Assembly (NCBI GenBank): GCA_937942205.1
Contig: CALDFO010000536.1
Location: forward strand, 1-9,224
Source of the DNA: an uncultured Alphaproteobacteria bacterium
Lineage (GTDB): Bacteria > Pseudomonadota > Alphaproteobacteria > Micropepsales > Micropepsaceae
DNA: 9,224 nucleotides
Reading direction: 5' to 3'
In this document: positions 1 through 7,670 of the stretch, piece after piece
How positions within the stretch are numbered: position 1 is the first letter of the stretch
Layout of the letters: each line of letters opens with the position of its first letter
The notes under the pieces: generated by a model
Databases searched by the model: none
What the model was told of the DNA's origin: nothing
Seen by the model: only the letters and a program-made list of their open reading frames with translations
Translations under genes and position numbers: made by a program

Positions 1-1363
1 CCGTCACATCCAGCGCCGAGACCGGCTCGTCCGCGATCAGCACATCAGGGTTCAGCATCAGGGCGCGGGCGATGCCGATGCGCTGGCGCTGGCCGCCGGA
101 AAATTCGTGCGGGAAACGGTCCATCACCTGCGGATTGAGGCCCACCAGTTGCAAGATGCCGGCGGCCCGCGCGCGGCAGGCGGCGGCGTTCTCGCCATGG
201 GCGCGCGGCCCGGCGGTGATGATCTGGCCCACCCGGTGCCGGGGATTGAGCGAGGAGAAAGGGTCCTGGAACACCATCTGGATGCGGCGCCGGTTGGGGC
301 GCATCCCCCGCGCGGACAGGCGGGCGATGTCGGCGCCGTCGAACAGGATTTGCCCTGCATCGGGGTCCAGCAGCCGGATGATGCAGCGGGCCAGGGTGGA
401 TTTGCCCGAGCCCGATTCGCCCACCACGCCCAGCGTCTCGCCCCGCCTTAAGGTCAGCGACACGTCGTCCACCGCCCGCGTGGCGGCGGCGGACGAGAAA
501 AACCCGCCGCGCCGGAACAGCTTGGCCAGGTTGGACACCGCCATCAGCGGTTTGTCGTCGGCGGCCAGCGGTGCGATGGCCTGGCCCTGCGGCACGGCGG
601 CGATCAGGGCGCGGGTGTAGGGATGCTGCGGATCGCACAGCACCTGCGCGGCCGGTCCGCTTTCCACCACCTGGCCATGGCGCATCACCACCACCCGGTC
701 GGCGATATCGGCCACCACGCCGAAGTCATGGGTGATGAACAGAACGCTCATCGCCCGTTCGGCCTGGATGCGCTTGATCAGGCGCAGGATCTGGGCCTGG
801 ATCGTCACGTCGAGGGCGGTGGTCGGCTCGTCGGCGATCAGCAAGCGCGGCGACAGCGACAAGGCCATGGCGATCATCACCCGCTGGCGCTGGCCGCCCG
901 ACAATTGGTGCGGATAGGCTTTCAGCAGGCCCGGCACATCCTTCAGCCCCATCTCGCCCAGTAGGGTCGCCGCCTGTTTCAGCGCCTCGGCCTTGGACAC
1001 GGCGCTATGGGCGCGGATCTGCTCGGTCACCTGGCGGCCGATGGTGATCACCGGATTCAGCGCCGCCATCGGATCCTGGAAGATCATGGCGATATCGCGG
1101 CCTCGCATCCGGCGCATCCGGTCCGGCGGCAGCGTCAGCAGGTCGGTTCCGTCCCAGCCGATCCGGCCGCCGGTGACATGCACACCCCGTGGCAACAGGC
1201 CCATGACGGCATGGGCGGTCACCGACTTGCCGGAACCGGATTCGCCCACGATGCAGACGATCTCGTTCGGCCCGATCTCCAGGCTGACGCCGTCCACCGC
1301 ATGGGCGCGGTCCGCGCCCTCGGGCAGTGCCACGGTCAGATTCTCGATCGCCACCAGCGCCAT
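1..1363 (-). CDS. Fused two-domain ABC transporter ATPase (Dpp/Opp type), 3' end outside window
   Basis: This is the cytoplasmic ATPase of a peptide-type ABC importer, with both nucleotide-binding domains in one chain (the layout of YejF or GsiA). My translation of the minus strand from the ATG at 1363 stays open for 454 codons to the left edge. Domain 1 has Walker A GESGSGKS at about residues 40-47, signature LSGGQRQR near 152 and Walker [13 protein letters not shown] near 173. Domain 2 repeats these: GESGSGKS near 314, FSGGQRQR near 420 and [12 protein letters not shown] near 440. All catalytic motifs look intact in both halves. YejF is 529 aa, so roughly 75-100 C-terminal residues are probably missing. 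The start lies 1 bp after the upstream permease stop, with an AGGGG Shine-Dalgarno inside that gene's end. It is therefore translationally linked to the permease genes. The actual substrate cannot be read from the ATPase. Confidence 0.95.
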   Translation of the reverse strand, partial: MALVAIENLTVALPEGADRAHAVDGVSLEIGPNEIVCIVGESGSGKSVTAHAVMGLLPRGVHVTGGRIGWDGTDLLTLPPDRMRRMRGRDIAMIFQDPMAALNPVITIGRQVTEQIRAHSAVSKAEALKQAATLLGEMGLKDVPGLLKAYPHQLSGGQRQRVMIAMALSLSPRLLIADEPTTALDVTIQAQILRLIKRIQAERAMSVLFITHDFGVVADIADRVVVMRHGQVVESGPAAQVLCDPQHPYTRALIAAVPQGQAIAPLAADDKPLMAVSNLAKLFRRGGFFSSAAATRAVDDVSLTLRRGETLGVVGESGSGKSTLARCIIRLLDPDAGQILFDGADIARLSARGMRPNRRRIQMVFQDPFSSLNPRHRVGQIITAGPRAHGENAAACRARAAGILQLVGLNPQVMDRFPHEFSGGQRQRIGIARALMLNPDVLIADEPVSALDVT

Positions 1364-1364
1364 G

Positions 1365-2201
1365 TCAGCGCCCCTGCCGGGGATTGAGGGCATCGTTCAG
1401 CCCGTCACCGATGAAGTTCAGCGCCAGCACCGTAACCATGATGGACAGGCCCGGCAGCACCGTGGTCCACCAGGCCACCCACATGGCCGAGCGCGAGCTG
1501 CCGATCATGCTGCCCCAGCTCAGCAGATTGGGATCGCCCAACCCCAGAAAGCTGAGAGCGGATTCGGTGAGGATGGCGCTGCCCACCATCATGGAGCTGA
1601 CCACCACGATGGGCGGCAAGGCGTTGGGCAGAATCTGGGCGAAGATGATGTGTGCGTCGCGCTCGCCCAGGGTGCGGGCGGCCTGCACGAATTCCCGCGC
1701 CCGCAACGACAGGAACTCGCCCCGCACCACCCGCGCCACCTGCGGCCAGGAAATCAGCGCGATGCCGATCACGGTGGAGGTCAGGCTGGGTTGCAGGAAC
1801 GCCACCAGCACCATCAGCAGCACGAAGCTGGGAATGATCTGGAAGAATTCGGTCACCCGCATCAGCAGGTCGTCCACCACCCCGCCATAATAGCCGGCGA
1901 TGGCGCCCAGCAGCACCCCGATGCCCACCGCGCCAATGGTGGAGGTGATGCCCACCAGCAGCGAGATGCGCGCGCCATAGGCCAGGCCCACCGCGATGTC
2001 GCGGCCCAGCACATCACTGCCCGCCAGCAAGCCCGGCGCGCCCGGCGGCAGCAGCGGCATCCCCACGATGGAAAAAGGCGTCCGGCTGAAGATCAGCGGC
2101 GCGCCCAGCGCCAGCAGCACGATCACCAGGAAGACGGCAAAGCCGAACACCGCCGTCGGGCGGGCGAAGAAATGGCGGACAAAGGCGGCCAGCGGCGTCA
2201 T
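1365..2201 (-). CDS. Peptide ABC transporter permease, DppC/OppC type
   Basis: This is an inner-membrane permease of a Dpp/Opp-type importer, pairing with the DppB-type protein encoded just upstream. It is 278 aa, usual for the family. The N-terminus has one membrane segment (about 17-38), followed by a periplasmic loop ending in the family hallmark GSDVLGRD (61-68). Further membrane segments run from about 80 to 265. The cytoplasmic EAA loop that docks on the ATPase spans roughly 162-194, with EFVQAARTLG and LPNAL visible. The C-terminal family motif LSFLGLG (216-222) and the ending GDGLNDALNPR are also present. The ATG overlaps the stop of the upstream permease by 4 bp (ATGA) and is preceded by GGTGGAG at 8 nt spacing, so the start is well supported. 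Family membership is clear; substrate choice is not. Confidence 0.96.
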   Translation of the reverse strand: MTPLAAFVRHFFARPTAVFGFAVFLVIVLLALGAPLIFSRTPFSIVGMPLLPPGAPGLLAGSDVLGRDIAVGLAYGARISLLVGITSTIGAVGIGVLLGAIAGYYGGVVDDLLMRVTEFFQIIPSFVLLMVLVAFLQPSLTSTVIGIALISWPQVARVVRGEFLSLRAREFVQAARTLGERDAHIIFAQILPNALPPIVVVSSMMVGSAILTESALSFLGLGDPNLLSWGSMIGSSRSAMWVAWWTTVLPGLSIMVTVLALNFIGDGLNDALNPRQGR

Positions 2202-3175
2202 CGGCCCAACTCCACCCGTGGATCGACCAGCGAATAGGCGATGTCGGTGACGAGGTTGAACAGGCTGACCAGGACGGCGGTGACGATGAAGATGCCCAGC
2301 AGCAGCGGATTGTCGCGCCCCGTCACCGCCTCATAGGCCAGGGTGCCGATGCCGGGCCAGGAAAAGACATTCTCCACCAGCACGCTGCCGCCCACCAGGA
2401 TGGACGCCTGCAATCCCGCATAGGTGACCAGCGGGATCAGCGCGTTGCGCAAGATATGGCGCCGCGCCACCTGCCGTTCGCTGATGCCCTTGGCGCGGGC
2501 GGTCTTGACGAAATCCTGTTCGGCCACCTCGATCATGGCGGTGCGGGTCAGCCGCGCATAACTGGCCATGAAATACAGCGCCAGCGTCACCCCCGGCAGG
2601 ATCATGTGCTGGGCGATGTCCAGAAGCTGTGCCCATCCCGTATAGTCGGCGCCCATGGTTTCGATGCCGAAGGGCGGCAGCCAGGCCAGCCAGACGGAAA
2701 AGACCAGCACCATCATCATGCCCAGCCAGAACTGCGGCGTGGCGTAGAACAGCATCGCCAGCGCCGTCACGCCGGCATCGGCCGCCGATCCGGGCCGCCG
2801 CGCGGCGATGCCGCCCAGAAAGACTCCGCCCACGATCGCCACCAGCAGGGCGAAGGCATCCAGCAACAGGGTGTTGGGCAGCCGTTCCAGGATCACATCC
2901 AGCACCGGCAAACGCCGTTCATAGGATGTGCCCAGATCGCCCCGCGCCACCGCGCCGGCATACTTCCACAGCTGCACCGGCAGGGGCTTATCCAGGCCGT
3001 ATTCGGCGCGCAGGGCCGTGACGAACGCCTCGTCGGCATAGCCGGACTGACCCGCCATCACCGTGGCGGCGTCGCCCGGCGCCAGCCGGATCAGGAAGAA
3101 ACTCAGCACCACCACCGCGACGGTGACCAGCACCGTCTTGACCAGGCGCAGCAGGATATAGCGCAACCGGCTCAT
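2198..3175 (-). CDS. Peptide ABC transporter permease, DppB/OppB type
   Basis: This is the first inner-membrane permease of the importer, 325 aa, normal for the family. The N-terminal segment (about 6-30) is followed by the DppB-type stretch FFLIRLAPGD (26-35). The periplasmic part holds YGLDKPLPVQ (59-68) and GDLGTSY (79-85). Membrane segments run from about residue 102 to 315. The EAA loop spans about 216-245, with DFVKTARAKG (221-230) and LRNALIPL (242-249). VENVFSWPGIGTL (267-279) and the ending DPRVELGR are typical of this subfamily. The gene starts 10 bp after the stop of the binding-protein gene, and its stop overlaps the next permease start. The Shine-Dalgarno is weak (TGGA region), so expression may depend on coupling to the upstream gene. 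Confidence 0.96.
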   Translation of the reverse strand: MSRLRYILLRLVKTVLVTVAVVVLSFFLIRLAPGDAATVMAGQSGYADEAFVTALRAEYGLDKPLPVQLWKYAGAVARGDLGTSYERRLPVLDVILERLPNTLLLDAFALLVAIVGGVFLGGIAARRPGSAADAGVTALAMLFYATPQFWLGMMMVLVFSVWLAWLPPFGIETMGADYTGWAQLLDIAQHMILPGVTLALYFMASYARLTRTAMIEVAEQDFVKTARAKGISERQVARRHILRNALIPLVTYAGLQASILVGGSVLVENVFSWPGIGTLAYEAVTGRDNPLLLGIFIVTAVLVSLFNLVTDIAYSLVDPRVELGR

Positions 3176-3185
3176 GCGATGTCCA

Positions 3186-4769
3186 TCAGGCCAGCCAGGT
3201 ACGGCCTAGGCCGTCATTGGGGCCGTTGGGGCCGGTGACCAGATCCTTCACCCGCTTGTTGAAATACATGATGGGGGTGCGCTCATACATCCAGAGCATG
3301 GCGACGTCGCGGGTGAGGATTTCCTGCAGGCGGCTGTAATGGCCCTGCGCCTCCTCGCGTGTGATGGCGACCGACGCCTTCTGGAACAGATCGTCCACCT
3401 CGGCATTGCGATAGCCCTGGACGTTGGTCAGCGGCACGCCCTTGCGGATATTCGACGACAGATAAAAGCGCGCGGTGCCGATGGCCGGATCGCCATAGGT
3501 GCCATAGCTGTTCCAGCCGGTGTCGAAATCCCAGCCGCCGCTGCGGCGGCTGAAGGTGGACCAGTCGGCGGATTCCAGATTCACCGCCAGCCCCACATCG
3601 GCCAGCGCCTGCTTGGCGTAATGGGCGCCGCGCGTCCAGGCGCCGCCGCCGTCCGGCACCATCATCATGCCGAAACTGTGGCGCACACCGCCCGGTTTCT
3701 TCTTCAGGCCCATCTCGTCCAGCAAGGCGCGGGCGCGGGCCGGATCGAAAGGATAGCGCGTCAGCACCTTGGAATCGTAATAGAGCGCGGTGGAAGGCAG
3801 CGGCCCGCTGGCCACCTTGCCCTGGCCGAAATTGATCGCCTTGACCAGGAATTCGCGGTCGATCGCGTGCATGAAGGCGGCGCGGAAGCGCCGGTCGCTG
3901 AACGGCCAGCGGCGATGGTTGCATTCCATCACGGTGATCTCGCCCACGCCTTCATAGCCGCGCTGCGAATGCGCCAGATTGGGATTGGCCACCAGCCGCG
4001 AGGTCACCACCGAGTCGATATCGTCGGCGAAGGCCACATCCACCGCCCCGGTCTCGATCGCCACCATGCGCTGTTCCGGCGTGGGGCAGACGCGGAAGAA
4101 GATGTCCTGCACGTGCGGCTGGTCCGGCTTCCAGTAGCGGTCGTTGCGGGTCAGGCGGATATACTGGCCCCGCTCCCAGCGGGCGAACTTGAAGGGGCCG
4201 GTGCCGATGGGCTTGTAGTTGAAGGGGTTGGTGCGGAAATCGGTCCCTTCATAGATATGGGCCGGCATCATCGGCGCGCCCGACGCCATCAGCGACAGCA
4301 GAAAGGCGTTGAAAGGCTGTTTCAGGGTGAAGACGACGGTGTGGGAGCCGGTTGCCCGGATGCTTTCGCAATAGGCCAGGGCGTTGCGGCTGCGGGGATT
4401 GAGCTGACGCAGCATCACGTCGCAACTGAACACCACATCGCGCGCCGTGAAGGGCGCCCCGTCATGCCACAGGACATTTTCCTGCAACCGGAACGCATAG
4501 ACCCGCCCGTCCGGCGACACCGTGAAGCTTTTGGCCAAGTTGGGATGGGGATTGAACTGCCAGTCGAACAGCAGCAGCGATTCATTGATGTTGCCGCAGA
4601 TCTGCTGGGTCACCCGCATGTTCTGCAAGGGATAGCAGAGCGTCCAGGGCTCCACCGGCATCATGGCGTTCAGCGTGCCGCCCTTCTTCAAAAGGGGTGC
4701 GGCAGGGGCGGCCTGCGCGAAAAAGGGCAAGCCCGCCGCGGCGCTCAGCATGGCCCGGCGGTCCAGCAT
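3186..4769 (-). CDS. ABC transporter solute-binding protein, family 5 (peptide/opine type)
   Basis: This is the periplasmic binding protein that captures the substrate and delivers it to the permeases. It is 527 aa, typical for SBP family 5 (DppA/OppA). Residues 1-24 form an export signal: RR at 4-5, a hydrophobic core AMLSAAAGLPFF and an Ala-rich cleavage region around 18-24. The twin arginine raises the possibility of Tat export, although the motif (DRRAMLS) is imperfect. Family landmarks include FRLQENVLWHDGAPFTARDV (93-112), where family 5 proteins carry F.LR..v.WHDG.p.tA.DV, and PIGTGPFKF (187-195) followed by W..G..I.L.RN..YW. No lipobox cysteine is seen, so it is probably soluble. The start has GGAGG at 7 nt, lying in the last codons of the upstream peptidase, 2 bp after its stop. 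Ligands in this family include peptides, opines, nickel, heme and glutathione, so the substrate is inferred only from the neighbouring peptidase. Confidence 0.95.
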   Translation of the reverse strand: MLDRRAMLSAAAGLPFFAQAAPAAPLLKKGGTLNAMMPVEPWTLCYPLQNMRVTQQICGNINESLLLFDWQFNPHPNLAKSFTVSPDGRVYAFRLQENVLWHDGAPFTARDVVFSCDVMLRQLNPRSRNALAYCESIRATGSHTVVFTLKQPFNAFLLSLMASGAPMMPAHIYEGTDFRTNPFNYKPIGTGPFKFARWERGQYIRLTRNDRYWKPDQPHVQDIFFRVCPTPEQRMVAIETGAVDVAFADDIDSVVTSRLVANPNLAHSQRGYEGVGEITVMECNHRRWPFSDRRFRAAFMHAIDREFLVKAINFGQGKVASGPLPSTALYYDSKVLTRYPFDPARARALLDEMGLKKKPGGVRHSFGMMMVPDGGGAWTRGAHYAKQALADVGLAVNLESADWSTFSRRSGGWDFDTGWNSYGTYGDPAIGTARFYLSSNIRKGVPLTNVQGYRNAEVDDLFQKASVAITREEAQGHYSRLQEILTRDVAMLWMYERTPIMYFNKRVKDLVTGPNGPNDGLGRTWLA

Positions 4770-4771
4770 CC

Positions 4772-6256
4772 TTACGCCTCCAGCGAATCGAGCGGAAAGA
4801 CCGGACGGCGCAGCTTTTTATAGGGTAGCCGCGTGATGTCCGAGGTGCAGGGACCGCTGGTGTTGACGGTGAAGCTGGCCGAGGCGATCGGCTCCCACGC
4901 CGCGCGATGGCCCACCGCCGCCTTGATGCCCACGATGCTGAGTTCCTCGGGACTGACGCCCTGGCTGCGCCACTGGCCCAGATCGAAGGGGCACAGCTTG
5001 GCCGAGGACAAAAGAATGGTGATGCCGCGATGGCGCACCACCGCCGACGGACCCATATGGATGATCTTGCCCAGCGATCCCACCAGATGGGAGTTGTGAT
5101 CCTCCAGTTCGAACGTGCCGTCGCTGCGGGAGATCAGCTCGACCTCCAGCGTCACCGGCCCCGGATCGAGCGGATGCGAGCCGCCGATCGGCAGGGTCAT
5201 TTTCTGGCCGATGGTGATGCGCTGCAAAGCGGCCACGGCGTCGGCATCGGCCATCGCCACGCCCGCGCCCTGGACATCGTATTTGAGGAAGGCGCGCAGC
5301 ACATCGGTGGCGTCGCCCGGTGCGCCGCCACCGACATTGTCGGCCGGTTCCACCACCAGCACCGGCCCCTTGCCGCCGGGGCGGAAGGCTTTGACCACCG
5401 CGTCCAGATCGTGCTGCGGCGGGATGCCGTCATGGCGCATGTCCCAGGCGATCTGCGCCAGTTCGCGCAGGGCTTCCTGCGCCTCGGCCTCGCTGCCTTC
5501 GGTGATGGCCGAGAAGGCCACGCCCGCATGGGGCACATCGGAAAAGGCGTAGCCGCCCACGATATTCATCGCCAACATGCCGGGCACCTCGCGCTCCAGC
5601 CGCCGCGCCGCGTCTTCCAGCGCGCGCATCGGCCCGTCCTTGGTGCCGGTGCCGGTGGGCGGCCAGACGATGGGCGTGACCAGCACCAGATGCCGGGGCC
5701 GCACACCGGTCTTGAGGCGGCGCGTCAGCAGCTCCGAGGCCAGCACGGCGCTGTCGAAAGCGTCGGTATGCGGGCACTCCCGGTAGAAGATCATGGCGTC
5801 CGACAACGCCCCCATGCGCGGCGTGAGGGTGGCGTGCAGGTCGCCCACGCAATAGAGCGGCAGGCCTTCGGCCCCCGGCATGTTGCGGACGCGCGCCATC
5901 AACTCGCCTTCGGGATCGTCGCATTCACTGGTGACCATCGCGCCATGCAGTGACAGATGGATGGCGTCCAGCCCCTGGGCCAGCGCCTGTTCCAGCAGCG
6001 GCTTCACTTCGCTCCAGAACGTCTCGAACACCACATGATCCACGGTGCCCGACGCGCCGCCGGTATAAGTGACGGCGGGCACCACCTCCCAGCCTTCGCG
6101 CTCGGCCACGCTGAGGAAACCGTCCATCTGCGAGGCGTCGCCGCGGCGGGCGGTGATCTGCGCCCCGCGATGAATGACAAAGCCTTCAAAGCCGGTGGTG
6201 TCGCCGGAAAAGGAATGGGTTTCGTGAAAAATGCCCGCGACAAAGACCCTGACCAT
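4772..6256 (-). CDS. M81 family metallopeptidase (MlrC-like)
   Basis: This is a zinc-type metallopeptidase of family M81, whose characterised member MlrC cleaves linearised microcystin. It is 494 aa, the usual length, without a signal peptide, so it should act in the cytoplasm. The N-terminal M81 domain begins VFVAGIFHETHSF (4-16) and contains LSLHGAM (101-107), GDLH (138-141; D139, H141) and ECPHTD (160-165; H163). The D-x-H pair followed 22 residues later by H matches the metal site spacing I recall for MlrC (D184, H186, H208). The C-terminal domain carries the family motif DNVGGGAPGD (306-315). It is the first gene of the operon, 2 bp ahead of the binding-protein gene. The N-terminus fits the family start, although the GTGGGG Shine-Dalgarno is unusually close (1 nt). 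The natural substrate is unknown; most M81 proteins have nothing to do with microcystin. Proposed role: processing of imported peptides. Confidence 0.93.
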   Translation of the reverse strand: MVRVFVAGIFHETHSFSGDTTGFEGFVIHRGAQITARRGDASQMDGFLSVAEREGWEVVPAVTYTGGASGTVDHVVFETFWSEVKPLLEQALAQGLDAIHLSLHGAMVTSECDDPEGELMARVRNMPGAEGLPLYCVGDLHATLTPRMGALSDAMIFYRECPHTDAFDSAVLASELLTRRLKTGVRPRHLVLVTPIVWPPTGTGTKDGPMRALEDAARRLEREVPGMLAMNIVGGYAFSDVPHAGVAFSAITEGSEAEAQEALRELAQIAWDMRHDGIPPQHDLDAVVKAFRPGGKGPVLVVEPADNVGGGAPGDATDVLRAFLKYDVQGAGVAMADADAVAALQRITIGQKMTLPIGGSHPLDPGPVTLEVELISRSDGTFELEDHNSHLVGSLGKIIHMGPSAVVRHRGITILLSSAKLCPFDLGQWRSQGVSPEELSIVGIKAAVGHRAAWEPIASASFTVNTSGPCTSDITRLPYKKLRRPVFPLDSLEA

Positions 6257-6264
6257 GCCCCACT

Positions 6265-6298
6265 AAACCCGTTTCCCCGGCCAAAGCTTCCCGGGTTT
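6265..6298. promoter_or_regulatory. Inverted repeat in divergent spacer upstream of peptidase operon
   Basis: A perfect 7-bp inverted repeat (AAACCCG at 6265-6271, CGGGTTT at 6292-6298) with a 20-nt GC-rich spacer lies 9 bp upstream of the peptidase start. The spacer itself contains CCCCGG and part of a CCCGGG palindrome. The position suits a repressor or activator site for the peptidase-transporter operon, or a hairpin in its leader. No convincing -35/-10 pair for the minus-strand operon could be recognised nearby. The site is seen in the sequence; its function is inferred. Confidence 0.3.
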
Positions 6299-6338
6299 TC
6301 GCGCGGCTGGCAAGCATTTGAGATATGGCGGCGCACCA

Positions 6339-6366
6339 TTGGCGCGGCCGCCGCTTCTGCTACAAA
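6339..6366 (+). promoter_or_regulatory. Candidate sigma-70-type promoter for the membrane protein gene
   Basis: TTGGCG at 6339-6344 and TACAAA at 6361-6366 are separated by 16 bp, each matching four of six consensus positions. Transcription would begin near 6373, just ahead of the GGGGCGGA Shine-Dalgarno and the TTG at 6388. If real, it rules out the upstream ATG at 6325 as the main start. Alphaproteobacterial promoters are weakly conserved, so this is tentative. Confidence 0.3.
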
Positions 6367-6387
6367 AGCGCGGGGCGGAACACCGAT

Positions 6388-7158
6388 TTGCTGATCCTCA
6401 AACTGACCATCGTGCCACTGGCGCTGCTGCTGCTGGGCATTGCCGACCGGCTGTACGGCCCCCGCGTGGCCGGATGGCTGGCGGGCTTTCCCGTGGTGGC
6501 CGGGCCGTTGCTGCTGTTCATCACCCTGGACCTTGGTCCGGTCTTCGGCAGCGCCGCCGCGCTGGGCGCCTATTTCGGGCTGGTGCCCTGGCTGGCCTTC
6601 ACCCTGAGCTATGCCGCCTGTGCGCAACGCCTGGCATGGCCCTGGTGCATCGCCATCGCGTTCACCGCCTGGACGGTGGCGGCCGTCGCCTGCGTGCTGC
6701 TGCAGGACGGCCCCACATGGCTGATCGCCCTGCCCGCCCTGCTGATGGCCGCCGCCATCCTTTTGTATCCGCGCGGCACGGCCTCGGGCGAGAAGCGCGA
6801 GCATGGCAAATGGGGCCTGGCTGTCCGCATGGTGGCGGGTGCGACCCTGACGGTGGCGATCACCCGCTTCGCCGCGACCCTGGGCACCCACTGGTCAGGC
6901 ATGTTCACCACCTTCCCGGTGATGGGCTCGATCATCTGCATTTCCAGCCATATCCAGCATGGCCGCCAGGCGGTGCGGGACATGGTGGGGGGCATGACCC
7001 TGGGACTGACATCGGTGACCTGCTTCTGCTTTGTGGTCTATGGACTGCTGCCCGCCGCCAGCACCTGGACCGCCTTCGGCCTGGCCTTGGCGGCCAGCTT
7101 CCTGGCCATGGCCCTGACCGGACTTCTGTTCCGGGCCCGCGACAGCAAGGCCGCCTGA
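6388..7158 (+). CDS. Polytopic membrane protein of unknown function with internal duplication
   Basis: I do not recognise a characterised family. The protein is almost entirely hydrophobic, with about nine predicted membrane segments and one charged central loop (RGTASGEKREHGKWG, about 6772-6816). It consists of two similar halves. In the numbering from the in-frame ATG at 6325, residues 25-97 align without gaps to 167-239. Shared positions include G50/G192, FPV 55-57/197-199, G71/G213, G81/G223, GL 85-86/227-228 and F92/F234. Such a two-fold repeat is common in small transporters. I prefer the TTG at 6388 (256 aa, beginning MLILKLTIVP) because GGGGCGGA lies 8 nt upstream and the first membrane segment follows directly. 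The ATG at 6325 (277 aa) has no Shine-Dalgarno and adds a basic, His-rich stretch outside the repeat. The gene is followed 29 bp later by the DUF6165-type gene on the same strand, so the two are probably co-transcribed. Confidence 0.8.
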   Translation: MLILKLTIVPLALLLLGIADRLYGPRVAGWLAGFPVVAGPLLLFITLDLGPVFGSAAALGAYFGLVPWLAFTLSYAACAQRLAWPWCIAIAFTAWTVAAVACVLLQDGPTWLIALPALLMAAAILLYPRGTASGEKREHGKWGLAVRMVAGATLTVAITRFAATLGTHWSGMFTTFPVMGSIICISSHIQHGRQAVRDMVGGMTLGLTSVTCFCFVVYGLLPAASTWTAFGLALAASFLAMALTGLLFRARDSKAA

Positions 7159-7187
7159 GGTAAGATGCGCCGACCGGGAGAAACATG

Positions 7188-7610
7188 ATGGCCGTGCTGA
7201 TGATTCCCGCCTCGCATGGCGAGGTGGCCGACAAGATCACCATCCTTGAGATCAAGGCGGCACGGATATCCGATCCCGCCAAGCTGGGAAACGTGCGGGC
7301 CGAACTGGACCTTCTGGGACCGGATTTCTTCGCCGCGGTAAAGGACGTGCCGGGCTTCGCCGCGCTGATGGACCAGCTTCGGCGGGTCAATGAAGACCTG
7401 TGGGGGATCGAGGACGATATCCGCGACTGCGAGAAGGCGCGCGATTTCGGCGACCGTTTCATCGCGCTGGCCCGCGCCGTCTATGTCACCAACGACGCGC
7501 GCGCCCGCATCAAGCGCGAGATGAACCTGCTGGTCGGCTCCGGCATCGTGGAGGAAAAGTCCTATGCCGATTACGGCGCGGGGCTGGCGGCAGGGCGGCC
7601 GGAGACGTAA
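7188..7610 (+). CDS. DUF6165 family protein, function unknown
   Basis: This is a small soluble protein of 140 aa that I recognise by its conserved blocks. These are MIPASHGEVADKITILEIK near the N-terminus (5-23 from this start), LWGIEDDIRDCE in the middle and, near the C-terminus, FIALARAVYVTNDARARIKR followed by EMNLLVGSGIVEEKSY. From memory this pattern is the DUF6165 family, which is often found near polysaccharide or LPS genes in Proteobacteria; I know of no assigned activity. There is no signal peptide or membrane segment, and the charged helical middle suggests a mostly alpha-helical fold. Two consecutive ATGs (7185, 7188) are possible starts. GGGAG at 7176-7180 is 4 nt from the first and 7 nt from the second, so I favour 7188. 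It is the second gene of a likely two-gene unit with the membrane protein and ends before a strong palindromic region. Confidence 0.8.
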   Translation: MAVLMIPASHGEVADKITILEIKAARISDPAKLGNVRAELDLLGPDFFAAVKDVPGFAALMDQLRRVNEDLWGIEDDIRDCEKARDFGDRFIALARAVYVTNDARARIKREMNLLVGSGIVEEKSYADYGAGLAAGRPET

Positions 7611-7630
7611 GACCGGTCGGCACAGGCCCG

Positions 7631-7669
7631 CCTCCCCCCTTTGGCGCGCAGCGCCACGAAAGGGGAAGG
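7631..7669. repeat. Long imperfect hairpin in convergent spacer (terminator- or REP-like)
   Basis: The 12-base arm CCCCTTTGGCGC (7636-7647) pairs with GCGCC (7651-7655) plus AAAGGGG (7659-7665), across a 3-nt loop and a 3-nt bulge (ACG). It extends outward with CCT (7631-7633) against AGG (7667-7669). It lies 20 bp after the DUF6165-type stop and faces the convergent aminotransferase gene. It could stop transcription from either side, but neither strand has a clean T tract directly after the stem. A REP-type dispersed palindrome is therefore equally likely. Confidence 0.6.
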
Positions 7670-7670
7670 T

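Noticed and set aside
45..638. Minus-strand open frame inside the ATPase gene
   Set aside because: It is a shifted frame of the second ATPase domain. The true frame, which runs off the left edge, carries all the Walker and signature motifs.
993..2237. Long open frame on the plus strand opposite the ATPase and permease genes
   Set aside because: Low-complexity His/Gln/Arg-rich translation that crosses the boundary of two clear genes on the other strand.
3339..4823. Long open frame on the plus strand opposite the binding-protein gene
   Set aside because: Its His-, Gln- and Arg-rich composition resembles no family and it mirrors the codon pattern of the real gene. High GC makes such antisense frames common.
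4772..6256. Gene symbol mlrC and microcystin degradation
   Set aside because: M81 is a large family of mostly unknown substrates, and no mlrA, mlrB or mlrD gene is visible.
6388..7158. Membrane protein as a member of the GlpM family
   Set aside because: The W-S-G...F-P stretch recalls it faintly, but length and duplication differ and I could not support the match.
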